Shown here: positions 29,525 to 41,700 of the stretch, one piece after another | Layout of the letters: each line of letters starts with the position of its first letter | How positions within the stretch are numbered: the stretch's first letter is position 1 | Assembly: GCA_003116975.1 (NCBI GenBank) | Contig: BGKB01000029.1 | Location: forward strand, 1 to 64,000 | Reading direction: 5' to 3' | DNA: 64,000 nt | From: Aurantiochytrium sp. KH105 | Lineage: Eukaryota; Sar; Bigyra; Thraustochytrida; Thraustochytriidae | The notes under the pieces: model-generated | The model's database searches: none | What the model saw: only the letters and a program-made list of their open reading frames with translations | Told to the model about the DNA's origin: nothing | Made by a program: the position numbers and the translations under genes

Positions 29525-30009
29525 GCAGTCGTCCACTTTCTCATTATCTCAGACAGAATTTAGTGAATCACAGTTTGATGTGACAGTCTTCGTTCTTGAA
29601 CAATGACAACTTCCTGTCACTGTCAGTCTTGAATCTTGACGTATGTATTCAGGCAAACGTAGAAGGAATTAGCAACACGATGACGAAAGGATGGACTGAT
29701 TGAATGATCACTGCGATGGAATATGCTCGCGTTTTCATTCGTTTATTCATTTTTTGAAAGAAACAGTGTAAGGAAAAAAAGTCATCTCACTTGATTCGTG
29801 CGTCATCCTGCAAACGATACGAAAGCCTCTATTTGTATGTACAACACGTCTGGCTTTGGTCACCCGTGTCAAACGGGTTCCGCTTCAGAACAGGCGGAGA
29901 GTGAGAGACGAAAAAAAAGTTTTTATAGCAAAACCCAACTGGGTCATCAAAGTTTGAACGTGAGAGCGCGGGCGGGGCGGGGCAAGGTCCGTGAGAGCGG
30001 CGTGGTGCC
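29525..30009. other. Intergenic, SPT6 to HUS1
   Basis: 485 bp holding the SPT6 3' end and HUS1 promoter. No gene-like frame or RNA signature. Confidence 0.5.
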
Positions 30010-31073
30010 ATGCGCTTCAAGGCGACGCTCGACGACACGGGGCTCAGGACATTCCTCGGTAAGTCCCGATCTCTTGGAACGGGGGGAGGTTGACTAGGCA
30101 AGGATCGTGGGGAATGTGAGGTGGACGGATGTGCGGATGCTGATGGTTGAGCTGCCGCGACGGAACCGCGTGTGCGGCACGACAAAGAGGGACAAGCTGA
30201 CTAACACTCACGGTTCCGTGCTGATGCCCACCGGCTATGAATGGATGCCTCCACTCTCTCTCATTTGTCGTCTGGTTGTTGCCTTGGTGCTCGCGCTTAG
30301 CAACGGCGCAATGCTTCAGCAAGGTCTGCGATGAGTGCGCTCTTCATATGTCCAAGGAGAGCTTTCAGTTTCGCAAGGTTGCCGATGCAGAGTCTGACGC
30401 GATGCTGTTTGCAACACTTGGAATGGATGCTTTTACCTCTTATGACATTGCCTCAAAAGCAGATTCGACGATTTCTGTGCTCATCAAAGTCGGTAATCTC
30501 TTGCGGGCGTTCAAATCTGCAGAGCAATCAGACAAGGTGGTCTTTAAGCTCACCAAACGGCAGGGGGTCCCTTGCTTTAGCATCATTGCGGAGACGTTGA
30601 GTGGTCTGAGTGTGACGCAAGATGCGCCGATCTCGACATTTTTGACCGTGGAGGGTCTCTATGCGTACCGGGAGCCGAACTTACGCAAGCCTGACATCTC
30701 GCTTTACAGTCCAGATCCAAAGCACGTGCGCATGGTCTTGGAGCGCATGAAGCTGCTGGACAAGTTCGTAACTCTGACGCTCACCTGCAAGGGCACAATG
30801 CAACTGCAAGTCGCCACGGAGATTGCGGTGATGCGGACCAAGTTTCAGGGTCTCGATTCGCCGGTTGAGGGGAGCGGCGTCGGCAAGGCATCCGCAAGGC
30901 TGAATGTGACCGAGTTTATTCGCGCAATGCAATTCGGGGTGGTCTCAGAATACGACAAGGTGATCTTTTGTATTGTGAGCAAAGAGGCGATGATTATCTA
31001 TGTCACCTTTGAGGATGACATGGGCACTCTAACGTACTACCTGCCTTGCCCATGGGAGGATGATGGCGTCTAG
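30010..31073 (+). CDS. HUS1: HUS1, 9-1-1 DNA-damage checkpoint clamp subunit
   Basis: Two exons, 30010-30058 and 30301-31073. Exon 1 encodes MRFKATLDDTGLRTFL and ends at a GTAAGT donor; the 242-bp phase-1 intron ends at CTTAG. Splicing gives TFLATAQCFSKVCDECALHM, which aligns without gaps to the known HUS1 N-terminus (MKF...FTRISNMIAKLAKTCTLRI by my recollection). The total of 273 residues is close to human HUS1 (280). The two-domain PCNA-like fold is supported by DVSLY-like DISLYSPDPKHVRMVLERMK and the final strand TLTYYLPCPW. HUS1 with RAD9 and RAD1 forms the ring that activates ATR. Read without splicing, the frame would carry an unrelated hydrophobic N-terminus. Confidence 0.92.
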
Positions 31074-31759
31074 GCTATATAGCCTCGGTAAGGCAGGGCA
31101 GGGCAAGGCAAGGGTCGGTTGAGGCTAGGCGAGGCTCGACTCGGCTCCGAGGTCTGTCTGATCTTTTCGATTGCTCCTTTGGGCCATCGCGACCACTGCA
31201 CTGCACGTGCATCAAGAGAAGAAGAGAAAGAAATTAAAAAAGGAGATTGTAAATGATGTACGTACGTTTCTGCTGAAAATAAAAGAGAAGTAGTTGCCAA
31301 ATACCCGTGGTGATCGGATGAAAACTGCCTCGAACGTGGTGGTGTGGATCTAGCAAGCAAGCAAAAGCCTGGATGCAAGCATGCATGCATATATAGCAGC
31401 ACTCTGATGCTATTTGTTCTGACGCTTTTCCAAGGAACCTCTCATTCCCCCACCCTCCACTCTGGCTTTGGCGCCTACATGAGCTCGACTTGACTTGCTA
31501 ATCACACGTGCATGCGTGAACTCGTTCCTGCAGCAACCGAATGCGCTTACTCGTAGCCAAGAGCTCATAGTAGACTGTGAGTCTGGGGTCCTTCGGGTCC
31601 TTGAGGTCCTTGTGGTCTGAAGGAGCAAGCGACCTCGTTTCGAAAGTGACCTGGCGGGCTTGACAACGGCGCGCCTATCCTTTTCGGCCCCGCAAAGAGT
31701 CGTGATGGGTGTTTTCCCATTACTTTCTTTTTGGTGGAGATGTCTTGCATTTTGGGGGT
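31074..31759. other. Convergent intergenic region
   Basis: Lies between the 3' ends of HUS1 and the TLC-domain gene. It includes GGCAGGGCAGGGCAAGGCAA-type short repeats just after the HUS1 stop and an ATGCATGCAT run near 31379-31391. No gene seen. Confidence 0.5.
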
Positions 31760-32560
31760 CTAGTCCTGCTTGGTTGTTTTGTCAGTGTCGTTGCGGCGGG
31801 AACGAAGGCTTTTGAGCGCACCCTTAACAATACGGTAGAACCACTGGTACTGCAGCGTGAAGCCGGCAGTGTAACAAAAGAGTACAAGCGTTGCTTTAGG
31901 CGTGCCGAGCTGAAAGAGTTGATCCCTGGAGTTAACGAGCGCGACGCCTGCGGCCGTGTAAAGAACGATGCGGGAGAGAAACCACAAGCCGAGCATGGCA
32001 AGGCCATTGTAAAAGTAGCCCGTGGTCGTTTTCAGGCCAGCCTCGTAGAGAAACCAGCGCTGATTAACGAAGGGAGTCGTAATTTCGCAAATATGGGCAA
32101 CGGAGGTGAAAAAGCCGCCCGAGTCAGTCGCGAGGAAGATGCCCCAGGTAGCGAGAATGCACACATGGTGTAGGAGATTTTCGACCCAGCCATTCCAGCG
32201 CGCGCGGTAGTATACGCTCAGCAAAAGGTCGCTTGCAATGTAGCCAAAAAAGATTTCTGCCGCCTTGGTGGACTCGGGAGTTGTGTAGAAGAAGTCGCCC
32301 CGGGTGACGAGACCCGGGTCTTTCATGAGCGCTCGCACGGAGAGCGCGGTGATGAGAATCGCATGACCGCTCGAGACCATACTGGCGCACCAGAACCCGC
32401 GCTTGTCGCGCTCGATGTTCCGATAGGTCTCAAACATGGGCGCGATCCCGGACCTGCAGGCCCAGTACAGGCCGTGGAACGCAAAGAGCCATGGCGCCGA
32501 CCCCCGCGCGATGTTGCCTACGATTTCGGCGATGTCGCGGTCGTCCACGATCGCCTGCAT
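31760..32560 (-). CDS. TLC-domain multi-pass membrane protein
   Basis: 266 residues with about seven hydrophobic segments. The TLC (TRAM/LAG1/CLN8) signature is visible: FFGYIASDLLLSVYYRARW, then NGWVENLLHHVCILATWG with the paired histidines, then CEITTPFVNQRWFL. The family includes ceramide synthases and the TMEM56/TLCD proteins that affect membrane lipid composition. The length and the absence of a homeobox-like region point to the TMEM56/TLCD type, not a ceramide synthase, but the function of this subgroup is poorly known. The start at 32560 is the first ATG; the frame is open another ~30 bp upstream without one. Confidence 0.85.
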   Translation of the reverse strand: MQAIVDDRDIAEIVGNIARGSAPWLFAFHGLYWACRSGIAPMFETYRNIERDKRGFWCASMVSSGHAILITALSVRALMKDPGLVTRGDFFYTTPESTKAAEIFFGYIASDLLLSVYYRARWNGWVENLLHHVCILATWGIFLATDSGGFFTSVAHICEITTPFVNQRWFLYEAGLKTTTGYFYNGLAMLGLWFLSRIVLYTAAGVALVNSRDQLFQLGTPKATLVLFCYTAGFTLQYQWFYRIVKGALKSLRSRRNDTDKTTKQD

Positions 32561-33902
32561 CGTCTCCCCGACGCGAAGCAACAGCGACAATCGACGAGCC
32601 CTCCTCCCTCAAGTCCGCACGCTCCGCGCGCGAGCTCCGCCGCTTGTCCGCGCGGCGCTCTCCGCGTGCGTCCGTTCCGTCCTTCCCTCGGCGCCACGCT
32701 GCGCGCTGCGCTCCGGCAGGCAGTCCGGCTGCTGCGGCTTTGTTTTGCTCTGCTCTGCTCTGCTCAGCCCTGGCGCGACGCGCCGCAATGGCCGGACGAA
32801 TCGCGCGAATCGACAGAGACTACTGATTCGACAGTGCACGAATGAAGAATGAATTCGCAATGAGTCGTCAATCGAGATGCCGGGAAGGAACGCCCGCCTG
32901 CATCGACGCGGCCTCCGGGTGGCTGCCAGGGACCGCGAGAGTGAACGGGAAGTGAAATCGAGCTCAGCTTGCGCGGCGTGGGGAATCTAGCAGCCAGGCG
33001 CTGGCCGGGGGGGCTGACAGACAGACAGGCAGACAGACAGCCTGCGGAAGTACCGCATTCCGGTACCGCGGCCGGCGGGCGGGGGACGCAGGAAGAGGGA
33101 CCGGATGACGCAGGCGGCGCGGGCCCAGACGCCAGTCAGCGCGCGCGCGAACGCCGCCACGCCCTGCCCGCCCCCCTCCCCCCCCGCCGGCGGCCGCGCG
33201 GGCGGAGGGGCGCCGGCAGGGAGGGAGGAGAGCGGAAGGGAAGGCCGCGCGGGCGGCGGAGGCGGCGGAGCGCTCGATCGGCCGCGGCACGGCGCTCGAT
33301 CGAGGCGGGGCGCAGGAGAAGATGCAGAAAGAAAGAAAGCCCAGCTCACTGGCAGCCGCAGCCGACTGACTGGTTGAAGCAGCCAGGCGTTCGCGTTCGC
33401 GAAGGTGTGCGCTGGGCGGGGACCCCCAGAGGGGGTGCGCGCGAACGTGGGCGCCTGGCCGCCGCGGGTGCGCAGAACAGAGACGCGTGCGGGCGCGCGC
33501 GCCGGCGCGAGCGCGGGCGAGGGCGGCGAGAAGGACGAGGAGAAGAGGGCGGCGGCGGCGGGGGACGGGGAGGGCGAGGAGGGCGATCTGAAATTGGGCG
33601 AGGCCTCGCGGGGCGCAACGCTGGGCGTCGAGCCCGCGAGCCGCCTGCCCGCCTGCCTGCCTGCCTGCCTGCCCGCCTATCAACGCGGCCAGCCAGGTGG
33701 AAGTGCGAAGTATCATATCAAGGACGGCGAGCAGAGACCTCGACGCGCACAAACACCAAGGGGAGGGAGGGAGGGAAGGAGGGAGGGAGGGAGTCGCTTT
33801 CTGGTCTCCGCTGCTACCGCGAGGGCAGGCGGCGGGAGCCCGGCTGACCGGAAGTAGAACGCAAGCAAAGAAAGAGGCCAGTCGTCGCAGTCACACGCGA
33901 GA
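32561..33902. promoter_or_regulatory. Divergent GC-rich promoter region with tandem repeats
   Basis: 1.34 kb between the TLC gene (minus) and the transporter (plus). Repeats: five TCTGC units near 32748-32765, ACAG/GCAG units at 33015-33040, TGCC units at 33648-33675 and GGGA units at 33761-33793. Long open frames on both strands are compositional. Confidence 0.55.
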
Positions 33903-34910
33903 ATGTTGGGCTTGGACGATGTAGGCAGCACTATGCAGACGCTCTTCATGTGTGGTGTGCACATGGTGGTCGGGCCCCTGCTCATCGTTGTCAACAAGGA
34001 AATCCTCACCGTCTTCCCGTACCCTTTTCTTCTGAGCTCACTAGGGCTTGTCTTTACGGCGATCGCCTCGCATATCCTTTTCCTAACGTCCAAACTCGAG
34101 CTCCCTCACAAAGAGGTAGTCACGCCACAGTTCTATATGCGCAACATTCTGCCCGTAGGTGCTTGCCACGCCGCTACGTTGGCGTTCGGAAATGCGCAGT
34201 ATATGTTTATGGGCGTCGCCGCGGTGCAGTTTTTCAAAGCCTTTACACCCGCGGTCGTCACGGTGTTCACAAGGGTATTGCTTAAGCGCGAAGTCAGCCT
34301 GGCGGTTTGGGGATCCCTACTATTGTGTTGTGCAGGGACAAGCCTCACGGCCGTCGGTGCTTCGGATATCAGTGCCGTCGGCATTCTTTTGGCCATGGGA
34401 AGCAGCACTTCCGAAGCCGTGCGACTCGTTCTTACCCAGTTTACTTTACAAGAGTGCAACTTTGGCACGATGGAAGGCCAATATTTTTTGACACCTGGAG
34501 GAGCAGCCTTTTTGTTGTCACTCTCTGCCATGTACGAGGGGCCTCGCATTATTGCTTCCGGTGACCTCGTCCAGATCATCAACCATCCATGGAAGTTCCT
34601 GCTGGCAGGATGTTTGGGATTCGTCGTGCAGCTCGTTACCATGAAGGTTATCAAACTTACCAGCTCGATCACTGTCAAGGTACTCTCACAATTTCGCAAT
34701 GCTTTGGTTGTGTTTTGGGGCATTTTCGCCTACTCGGAGATTGTCCTGTCTCAGCAATTCGGAGGCTACCTGCTTGCCGTGACAGGTGTACTCCTGTACA
34801 GCTACTTTCAATCCAACAGCGCACCAAAGAACAATGTCGAGAAATCCATTCCTCGTGCCTTTTCTGCTCATTCCACGTCGAGCGCAAGATCTTCGCGATC
34901 AAGTTTTTGA
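33903..34910 (+). CDS. Triose-phosphate-transporter family solute carrier
   Basis: 335-residue membrane protein with about ten hydrophobic helices, the drug/metabolite-transporter fold. Diagnostic stretches are FMCGVHMVVGPLLIVVNKEI (helix 1, with the VNK motif), LAFGNAQYMFMGVAAVQFFK (which includes the F-K pair before TPAVVTVF) and VLSQFRNALVVFWGIFAYSE near the C-terminus. The family moves phosphorylated sugars or nucleotide sugars across Golgi, ER or plastid membranes. No plastid targeting region precedes helix 1, so a Golgi or ER location is more likely. The Ser-rich cytosolic tail ends SSARSSRSSF. Substrate cannot be assigned from sequence. Confidence 0.88.
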   Translation: MLGLDDVGSTMQTLFMCGVHMVVGPLLIVVNKEILTVFPYPFLLSSLGLVFTAIASHILFLTSKLELPHKEVVTPQFYMRNILPVGACHAATLAFGNAQYMFMGVAAVQFFKAFTPAVVTVFTRVLLKREVSLAVWGSLLLCCAGTSLTAVGASDISAVGILLAMGSSTSEAVRLVLTQFTLQECNFGTMEGQYFLTPGGAAFLLSLSAMYEGPRIIASGDLVQIINHPWKFLLAGCLGFVVQLVTMKVIKLTSSITVKVLSQFRNALVVFWGIFAYSEIVLSQQFGGYLLAVTGVLLYSYFQSNSAPKNNVEKSIPRAFSAHSTSSARSSRSSF

Positions 34911-35705
34911 TCCATTCACAGCCCCATGATTCCTTATACATCGATCCCTCCGTCGCTAAGCCAAGCGATGCTCTCAGTATCCTTTGCTCAGCTCTGTTCT
35001 CGCGCCTCTCTCGTTGGCTGGACGTCCGTCTGGCCGGCCAAATCGTGTCTCTCAAGCGCGATTTATATTTTTGAGATTTGGGTCCTGTTATGACGCCCTC
35101 GATGAATCTGAAAGGTTACTAGTCTATCAAGAGCAAATAAACAACAATCGCATTGACCATCCTGCCACCGACTGCTCGTTCTCAGGAGAGGAATGATATT
35201 CTAGTTGGTTGAAGCCTCCGTGGCTGCGAGACAGACAAACTCTTCCTGCTGGCCGGCTGCTGCTGGGGCTAGGCAGAGCATGAGAACCCAATCGTCCTAT
35301 TAGGGTACTCCGCACGTGCTAGTGAGCGACTTGACAGTGAGTCCACTCCGAACGCGCACCTCCTCCCTGCGGCGCGGCCGAGCCAAGTAAAAGCAAGAAG
35401 CGACAGCGGGCCGGGCGCGTCCGAGGGGCCGTGCCGCGCGCGCTGCGCTGGTCTCTCTCCGGCGGGCGGCCCGTGGGCGTCCGCTGGCGACGAGCGGGGG
35501 AGCGGACTTGACAGTGAGAGACGGCTTTGATTAGTCGTGGACTGAGTGGATGAGATTGATGGACGAGGTGACGATGCCCTCGCCACTCGGAAGAGTGCAC
35601 GGGCAGCGCGCACGTGCTTGCCCTCGCAAGCGCGCAAGAGGGCGAGAACGGACACGAGGAGGGAGCTCCCGCGACGGGGCCAGGCTCGCGAATGTGCCGT
35701 ACACC
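34911..35705. other. Intergenic, upstream of giant receptor gene
   Basis: About 790 bp. An AAATAAAC motif near 35136 may serve 3' processing of the transporter gene. An in-frame ATG at 35550 extends the downstream reading frame by 52 residues of Arg-rich sequence before the signal peptide; I favour the later ATG. Confidence 0.5.
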
Positions 35706-38700
35706 ATGGCCCTGGTCGCAACACTGGCCCTCGCGAGCATCGGGGTTGGGCCCGCCGTGGCCCAAGCCGTCCCTCTTGTTCCCCCTCAAGCTGGCGCAGG
35801 CGGCTTTGCGCTATGGCTCCCGAACGAGGACGCGACGCTTGCCGGCGAGGTCGAGCACCCCGAATGGGGCGAAGAGCTCACGGTAGAGATGTGGGCCTTT
35901 ATTCCGTCGTACGCGCTCATTTCGCAAGAGTATGTCCTTGCGGAACTCGGCACAGACTGGCGTCTCGCCCTCAACGCCGACGGTCTCGTGTGGCAAGTCC
36001 AAAATGACGAGGTGTCCAAGACTCATGCCGAGGCCGAGGTCTTGCCCGGAGTCTGGAATCACATCGCCGCCACCTATGGGCCGAATAACATGAGTATCAT
36101 CGTCAATGGAGATGCTTTGCCCGCAGATGTCGAACCAACATTTACATTTTTTTCGCGCAGCGTGGCAAGCGCACCCGCTGCTCCCGCCCAAGATAATTCT
36201 TGGGAAAACGCGGGCTGTAGGGCCGTCGGTGGAGGCTTAGCACAAGGAGAGATTCTCGACTGTGTCCTCCCTTTCCGAAATCGTGGGGAACGCACAGTCG
36301 AGTGCCTACCATTTAACAGCACGGATAGCCGCGACGACCCGCTATACGATAGCGATGTGCAGCTTGTTTCCGGCCTTGGACTCTGGTGCGCCACCGTGTC
36401 GCGCTACACCTCGGGCAGGGCCGACGATTGGGGATTCTGCGATTGTCCCTTTTTGGCAAACTCGAGCTATGCTGCTCGCTCTGGACTTGTAGGGGACAAT
36501 CTCCAAACACTTGGAACACTATCTCCGACCGATACGCGCCAAGTGGCCTACTCTGCATCTGTGGATGCCATCAACACGACCACGATGAATTTTGTCGTTG
36601 TTGACCTTGAAGATAATGCGACGAGTATTCCCGAGCAAGTTCGTCTGGCGCGTTCGGCGGAGCAGTTCAGTGTTTTGCTGGTCGCAAATAGAACGATTCC
36701 CACCCGCGATATTGTGCAAGAAGTCGCTGATATTGGGGCGGACACGGTCCTCGTGCTTTGGACCGGGGAGGTTGCACTCTACCCTGCCATCGTTAACGAC
36801 GGTCTCACGTGTTTGCAAACGCAACGCGTCCAGGAAGCTTCATCCGGGGCGCTTGGGTCCTCATATCGCTGCGCAAGCGAAGGGGCCGCTCTCTTTGGTA
36901 CTGATGAGTATGAAGGCGAGGCCTCCTCGCAGGTCGATGCCGCAACGGATTGTGCTACCTACCCATTCGATACCTTTGACGCCGCGAACGCCTTTGACGC
37001 AGACACCAGCACGTCATGGATTGTCGAAGCGCCAGAAGAGCCGCTCGATGAGTCCGCGGAAATGCTCAGCCTCCTGTATACATACGCGAGCCCACAGAAT
37101 TGGAGTCGAGTGCACCGATACGCGCTTGGAAAGCCTTCTCTCGACACCGCGTCTGCGCCGCAAGCTTGGACGCTCGAGGCCCTGGTCTATGACGCTACTG
37201 GCATTTACGAGGATTGGGTAGTCTTGGATGAACAATCGGGGCTCGTTTGGGCGTCAGAGGACGAGGTGCGCTGGTTCTCCATCGCCAACGCGACTGCAAA
37301 GCTCGGAGCCGGTGCTCTTGTGTCATCGTTTCGTCTTCGAATCAATGCCGTGAGCTCAAGCGCAGCCTACGTCGGCTTGAGCGAGCTCGGTGTCTTCGCC
37401 TCCTCGGCGACCGATACGAGCAACGTCGACTTTTATAAAGATGGAATCCTGAATGCAACATCGTGGTATGCGCCGCGCAACGCCTTGCTTGGCTTGTCGC
37501 TGGACATACCGGTTTGGGCGCTCTCAGCAACGGCTTCTCCAGACGCAGAGGATCTCTTGGAGAGTATTTACGCTGCGAACGCGCCGGCCTCGATTGATTT
37601 CGTCGTTACGATTGCGCCTTATGAGGCCTCAATTCTTTCGGGTCGTCGTCCGCTTCCAGACCGAGGTACTCTGACGGCTGGACGTGGCATGATTGGCGTC
37701 ATTGACAATTTACGAGTTTGGAATGTGACGCGTTCAACGAGTGACATTCGCACTACGGCTCCTCTCACCTTTGGAACAGCGTTAACAAGCAGCTCAGATT
37801 ACGAAGAAGCAGCAGAAGGTCTCGTGCTGGAATGGTCAATGGATGAGCTGGTCTCCACGCCCAGTAGCGATTACGCCTCTGCCGTTTGCGCTGCACCTCT
37901 GGCTGCGGACGAAAATTACGTTTCATCCTCGACAAGCAGTGCCACTCTTGTTTCAGGTGAGCTTGCAGGGGGCGCGGCTCTTGTTCCTTCGAGCGCAAAT
38001 TTAACTGGCGCCGACATGGTGGTCGTGCTCGCCTCAACCGCGGACCGACGCATTGATGTTGACCTCACGGGCTTTGTGCCCAGCGAGCCTTCGAATGAGC
38101 GCTACAACGTCGCGCTGCACGATCGCCCATCGCGAGGCTCACTCGAAAACGTACAACTCAATGACCCTGACGATCTCGAGCGTGACGTTCTCGTCAGTCT
38201 TGGGTCGTTACGCTATGTGCGTGACCGCAATGTCGGTTCGGAAGTCTCGGACGAATTCTCGTTTCGATTGGTTGCTTCACGCAGCGGCACGCGATACATT
38301 GCAAGAGTCGTGATTCTCTTTGAGCCAGACGTCTCGCTGTCCATTGCTGAATTCCAGGCAGAGGGAGGAGAACTTGCTCCGCTTATTGTGGCGTGGCCTC
38401 AGCCAGGCTTTGAAGTTGCCATGGCTACAATCGACGCAGACTTGCCCACGTACCGTCTGGCTACGACAACTGACACCGGTGGGAGCTTCTATGTGCTCGC
38501 TGAAGCCGACATGGTGCGGAGCTGCCTTGTGGAGAACCAGGGAACCTCGTTTGCGCGTGACGCGGTGCTCATTCTCGATCTCATTTCGTTGGATCGCTCG
38601 AATCTCGGTGATGGAGTGGTGTCGATATCGATTAGCGTCGAAGCGACTCGCAGTAGCGAGAGCACAGTAGCTTCGTCGCTGACCGTAAGCGCCGCCGTCT

Positions 38701-41700
38701 CTGTGCAAGACATGGAGCCCATTGTCCCCGACGAGACATCGCTCGATTTTACCGAAGACACTCGTTCCACAGGCGTGTCGCTTCAGCTTGAGAGCTCTAC
38801 GGCGCAGAGCATATTTCGAATTCAAAAGTGGCCCGCTTTCTACACGCTCATTCAGGCGGACTCGGGCGAAACTCTGGCCGAGACCTCTGCAGCTTCAATC
38901 CAGCAATTTGCAGCAAAGACCCTTCGGTTCTCGTCGCAGTTTGCGTCATGCGACAGCTGTGCCATCTTTGGAGATCCATTGTGTGATATTGGCAAGTCTT
39001 GCCGTGCATCGAGCTCATGGAGTGCGGATCAGCTCGTTGGCGCCCCAGATATCTATCCAGATACGCGAGATGACCCGCGCGGCTGGAAACCTCGTCGAGA
39101 GAATGGTGGCTCAGAATTTGTTGAGCTCGAGCTCAGCACTGCCGTATTTGTTTCTGCGGTTGAGGTTTACGAGGTGCTGAATCCTGGTTCGATTATGCAA
39201 ATCAAGGTCGCCGCCGAGTATCTTGATGAGAACTCGCGCTGCTATCAAAATATTACAAGTGGGCAGAATGTATGTGAGGACCTGACACAATGGACGACGC
39301 TCTGGTCGCAGGAAGAGAGCGCGCTCGCGTCGCTCTCCGCAGGGCTCAAGGCTCGCATTTTCATCCCTGACGTCTGCCCCAGCAAACTGGCGGTACGATA
39401 CTTGCGTCTCGAGCTGAACACGACCCAAATCCCAGGATGGCACGTTCTCGATGCTATTCGCGTTTCCGGCACGTCGAGCTTGTCCCCAGGCCTCGTCACA
39501 GATGCCTCCGGCAAGATTCGCGTACGCCCGATCGAAGGTATTTTTGCGGATGATGCTTTGGAGTACACGGCCTCCGACTGCCAGCTCGAGTCTTCTAATG
39601 CCCGTGTCGAGCTGCTGCAGGAGGCGCTCACCACTGGCGCCCAGAGCACGGAGAACGGGGCGGCCAGTACTGATGTATTCGCTCAGAAACCGCAGATCCT
39701 GGTTCCTCGCTGGATGAACCGCACAGCATCCGTGCAAAGCGTCCCCTTTGAGTGGGATTTTCTGCAAGAGGACTTGATTGAACGGCTGGAGCAGTCGGAA
39801 GGCTCGACTATTCCTTCCTCTTTGCAGCTCGGGCTCGCCGTGGAGGGTGGTCCCGTCGCGACGATTTTGCCGTCGTCAGCGACGTCGACATCGGCGGAGC
39901 TTACGCTTGCCGAGATCCTTGCGCCGGATCGTATTTCCTCTGGCGAAGTTTCGAAAGTGATCATCGAAGCGACATTTCGAGGCTTTGTCGTCAACGACAA
40001 GGAGCGAGAGGCTTTGTATCGTGTGGAAGCCAATCTGACGCTCGATTGTTACCAGGCCTTTGATGACGAGAGCCAGTCGCTGGGACGTTGCGCAGAGAAT
40101 CGCGGCGTACTGGCTGGCGAGTGCCAGGACGTTTGGAATACGGGTCGAACTCTCAAGACGCGCCGTTGCTCTTGCTATTCGGACCCGGCCTTGGCACGTC
40201 TGGTTGCGGGCGAGGCCTGCGAGCTGACCATGTGGAACACATGCAATGGTCGCGGCCAGCCACTCGTGGATACCTCGACCGGAAATGCGCGGTGCATTTG
40301 CTTTGATGACTCTCTCTTCGGTGGCCAGTTCTGCGAGAAACGATCTGGGCCCGTAGCCTCGTTGGAGGATCTCGTCGCCGAAGTCGAAGCCATGAAGGAA
40401 GAGATTCTCTTACTCGTGGAACTCGATGGTCTTGCTGTCGCCGTGGAGGAACCCTTTGTTGCTCTTGTTCTTTCAGAAGAGGGCTCCGATGAGGAAAGTC
40501 GACGCCTTTTGGACGAAGGCTACAATGAGAGCTTTGCCGGCTATACCACCTTGGCTGTCTTCAATCTTACAGAGCAAATGGATCCGACGGACACCTGTAA
40601 CGACCACGGCCGACCGACATCGACGGGAGACTGCATTTGCGATGGCTTTTATGAACAACCTGACTGCTTCACGGAAGCCTCCTGCGAGCCTGGAGAGTAC
40701 ATCGTGCGCGTACAGAATCCACAATGGACGAATACCTCGGACGACTCCATCCCGGAAGAGATTGGCGAGTGCCGAGTGTGTGAGCCGGGCTATTCGTGCG
40801 ATAGTCGCGTGCGAACAGAATGCGAAGCGGGCACGTTCGCTCACGAGGCTGGCATGTACGCCTGCCGCGATCAGTGCGAGGATCAGGGCCATTTCATGGA
40901 GTTGAACGCTAGTGCGATTAATGGGATTCAATGCACGATCTGCCCGCTCGGATCCCGATGCGATGGTCGCAACGCGACGCTGTGTGAAGTGGGAAGTTTT
41001 GCTCCGCAAGAGGGACTGACGCAGTGCATTCTCTGCAACAGAATCAGCACAAAATTGTACGCCGACACGACCGGTCTTGCAGCCTGTCTCGAGTGTCCAG
41101 CGAATACGGAGCGCATCAATTCGGATGGCGTGGACATTTCGGAGTGTGTTTGCGAGTACGAATACTGGAATGGACTTGCGTACGATACAAACCGCACCGG
41201 TGTCGCTTGCCAGACGTGCCCCGAGAACGGGCACTGTCCAGGAAACACCAAAAACGCCTACGACGCAGCGCCGCCTTATGCGAATGTCTCACCCTTTCCG
41301 CTCCCTGGGTTCTGGGGAGACCCTGCGGCCCCAAGCCGATTTTTCGAGTGCGAGGATGCGGAAAACTGCCTCGGGACAGACGAGTTTCTGTGCTCAAATG
41401 GCACGGAGGGCATCTTCTGCTTCAAATGTCGTGATGGGTGGTACAGTCTAGGAGAGTGCAACGAGTGCCCCGGTGGTGGCGGGACAGCTGCTGACGCGGC
41501 CTTTGTGATCTTTTGCTGGGGCGGTGTGATTGCTGCGTGGGTGATTCTGAACATTCTCTCTAACGAGGTCCGCGCCCTTGATCTGGTCCTTTTGTACACG
41601 CAGATTGTGGGTATTGCCCAAGACTTTGATCTGTACTGGCCCGACCCAGTGAACCTTTTGAACACGCCTTTTGAAATCACCGGTTTCGAGATTGATTACT

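Noticed and set aside
32964-33857. Frames of 260-290 codons on both strands before the transporter
   Set aside because: Simultaneously open on both strands in very GC-rich repeat DNA; Arg/Gly/Pro-rich nonsense.
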